From assembly GCA_036336795.1 (NCBI GenBank), contig JAYZFL010000046.1, forward strand, positions 1 to 7,989: a stretch of 7,989 nucleotides of DNA, written 5' to 3'. The position numbers were made by a program, and so were the translations under genes. Each line of letters opens with the position of its first letter. The stretch's first letter is position 1. The notes under the pieces were generated by a model, which was not told the DNA's origin, did no database searches, and worked only from the letters and a program-made list of their open reading frames with translations. This DNA comes from UBA822 sp036336795. GTDB lineage: Bacteria > Gemmatimonadota > Gemmatimonadetes > Longimicrobiales > Gaopeijiaceae. Positions 6,910-7,989 of this stretch are shown piece after piece.

Positions 6910-7989
6910 TCATTCTCCCTCAAACCCGAAGCGAGTAATCCTCCCCTCCGGACCCACAGCCCATCCAGCACCAGGGGACACAAACGAGACCGCCCAATAG
7001 GTCACGTGCGCTGCCGTTTCCCAAGTGAGACCCCCGTCCGTGGAATAATTAGCTCCGCCCGGTCCCACGGCAAACACCGTAGCAGAAGGTGAACCCGGTA
7101 CCCACGAGGAACCGTACACAGGTCCACGCATAGACGGCCTACCACCTAAGATCCAGTGACGACCCCCGTCTGAAGTCACCGCCACGTTGTCGACGAACAC
7201 TGTATCCTGGCCGATGATACCTCCTAAGGTGATCCCTCTCTCGTTATCAAGGAAATCCACTGTCGTGAGTCCAGCCGCCTCACCACCCACGGTCGGCACG
7301 GTGGCGAAACTCCAAGTTCTCCCCTCGTTCTCGGTCCAAAGCAGGCGTGGCATCTCTGCGTTCCCTGTTGCGATCCACGCCCTCCCTTGAGGGCCGGTCT
7401 CGACACAACTCCCGCTCGCCGCAAAACCCCCCTCTCCTTCCTGCGCTGGCGGGATCGCCTCATCCTGAACGCGAGTCCACGAAGTCCCACCGTCTTCTGT
7501 CTTGAGTATAAAGAGCCGGCCCTCAATCGCGTCTCCGTAGGCAAGTCCTCGACTCGGATTCCAGAATGCCATACAATCAAGAAACCCGCTGGGGTGATCA
7601 TTTACGAACTGAAGATCCCAAGTCAGCCCGCCGTCATTGGTTCGATAGATGCGTGACAGGGGTCCGCTTCCAGAACTCATCAGGTACGCCGTGCGTGCGT
7701 CAAAGGCATCAATATCCCTGAACTGAAGATCCTCTGCTCCAGAAATCACGTTAGCACTCCAACTTTGTCCTCCGTCGAGAGTCCGAGCGTAGGTTCCCCC
7801 GTGGCCGCTCACCCACACTATCCGGTCATTCACCGGACTCACGGCCTGGAGAAGCATCCGAGTCCCACTCGCTTGGTCCACTCGGATCAGTTCGAGTGGC
7901 GAATCAAGCTCAGAATCAGAAAAAATACCGCGATTCCCTACTTTCAGGGCCAAGAACGCAAAGGCACCGCCCCCGATCAGTATCAATCC
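6910..7989 (-). CDS. Ycf48-like Asp-box (BNR/WD40/YVTN-type) beta-propeller protein, N-terminus cut by window edge
   Basis: The frame is open to the right edge of the window. A TTG at 7986 could start it, but the upstream codon is also open, so the true start probably lies outside. About 358 residues are visible. The first ~15 (LILIGGGAFAFLALKVG) are hydrophobic and look like the end of a signal peptide or membrane anchor. Six Asp-box motifs recur every 44-55 residues, numbered from the TTG: TLDGGQSW (69), TNDGGLTW (116), TEDGGTSW (163), TENEGRTW (218), TSDGGRHW (271) and STDGGLTW (315), consistent with a six- or seven-bladed propeller. Other family blocks are FLDCMAFWNPSRGLAYGD, GGFAASGSC, TVFAVGPGGANYSTDGG and GWAVGPEGRITRFG at the end. 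Homologues are often annotated as oxidoreductase or photosystem II assembly factor-like. Neither name is supported, because no cofactor site is visible. The gene is probably co-transcribed with msrPQ; a role in envelope protein binding is only a guess. Confidence 0.87.
   Translation of the reverse strand, partial: GLILIGGGAFAFLALKVGNRGIFSDSELDSPLELIRVDQASGTRMLLQAVSPVNDRIVWVSGHGGTYARTLDGGQSWSANVISGAEDLQFRDIDAFDARTAYLMSSGSGPLSRIYRTNDGGLTWDLQFVNDHPSGFLDCMAFWNPSRGLAYGDAIEGRLFILKTEDGGTSWTRVQDEAIPPAQEGEGGFAASGSCVETGPQGRAWIATGNAEMPRLLWTENEGRTWSFATVPTVGGEAAGLTTVDFLDNERGITLGGIIGQDTVFVDNVAVTSDGGRHWILGGRPSMRGPVYGSSWVPGSPSATVFAVGPGGANYSTDGGLTWETAAHVTYWAVSFVSPGAGWAVGPEGRITRFGFEGE

Overview
The window reads as ordinary chromosome from a Gram-negative (diderm) bacterium. 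A twin-arginine-exported MsrP with its membrane partner MsrQ, a probable lipoprotein amidohydrolase and two exported-type Asp-box beta-propellers all point to a cell with a periplasm. The mix of a large sortilin/VPS10-like 'glycosyl hydrolase' propeller, a Ycf48-like propeller and an N-acyl-D-amino-acid deacylase lipoprotein is typical of Gemmatimonadota and some Acidobacteriota-like lineages. That taxonomic reading is an inference from protein style, not proven by a marker gene.

Layout: two plus-strand genes fill positions 1-3326. They are the C-terminal half of a sortilin-like beta-propeller protein, cut by the left window edge, and a complete amidohydrolase of the D-aminoacylase / D-glutamate deacylase group with a strong Shine-Dalgarno site. 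A 156-base convergent gap (3327-3482) contains only weak hairpins. Four minus-strand genes fill the rest, in transcription order: a Ycf48-like Asp-box propeller (cut by the right edge), msrP, msrQ (overlapping msrP) and, after a gap of about 230 bases, an RsmB/RsmF-family rRNA m5C methyltransferase. No tRNA, rRNA, CRISPR array, insertion sequence or attachment site was seen.

Functionally, the best-defined unit is msrPQ. MsrQ is a heme membrane protein that draws electrons from the respiratory quinone pool and passes them to periplasmic molybdenum-cofactor MsrP, which reduces methionine sulfoxide in envelope proteins. The propeller gene 60-70 bases upstream of msrP is probably co-transcribed with it, but its role is unknown. 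The amidohydrolase probably releases D-amino acids from N-acylated substrates at the cell envelope. The methyltransferase is a housekeeping RNA-modification enzyme and is probably unrelated.

I found no convincing new system. The most notable local signals are a perfect 9-bp inverted repeat with a 3-base loop inside the first coding sequence, a Glu-rich replacement of the usual Cys metal-ligand region in the amidohydrolase, and the unusual linkage of a Ycf48-like propeller to msrPQ.
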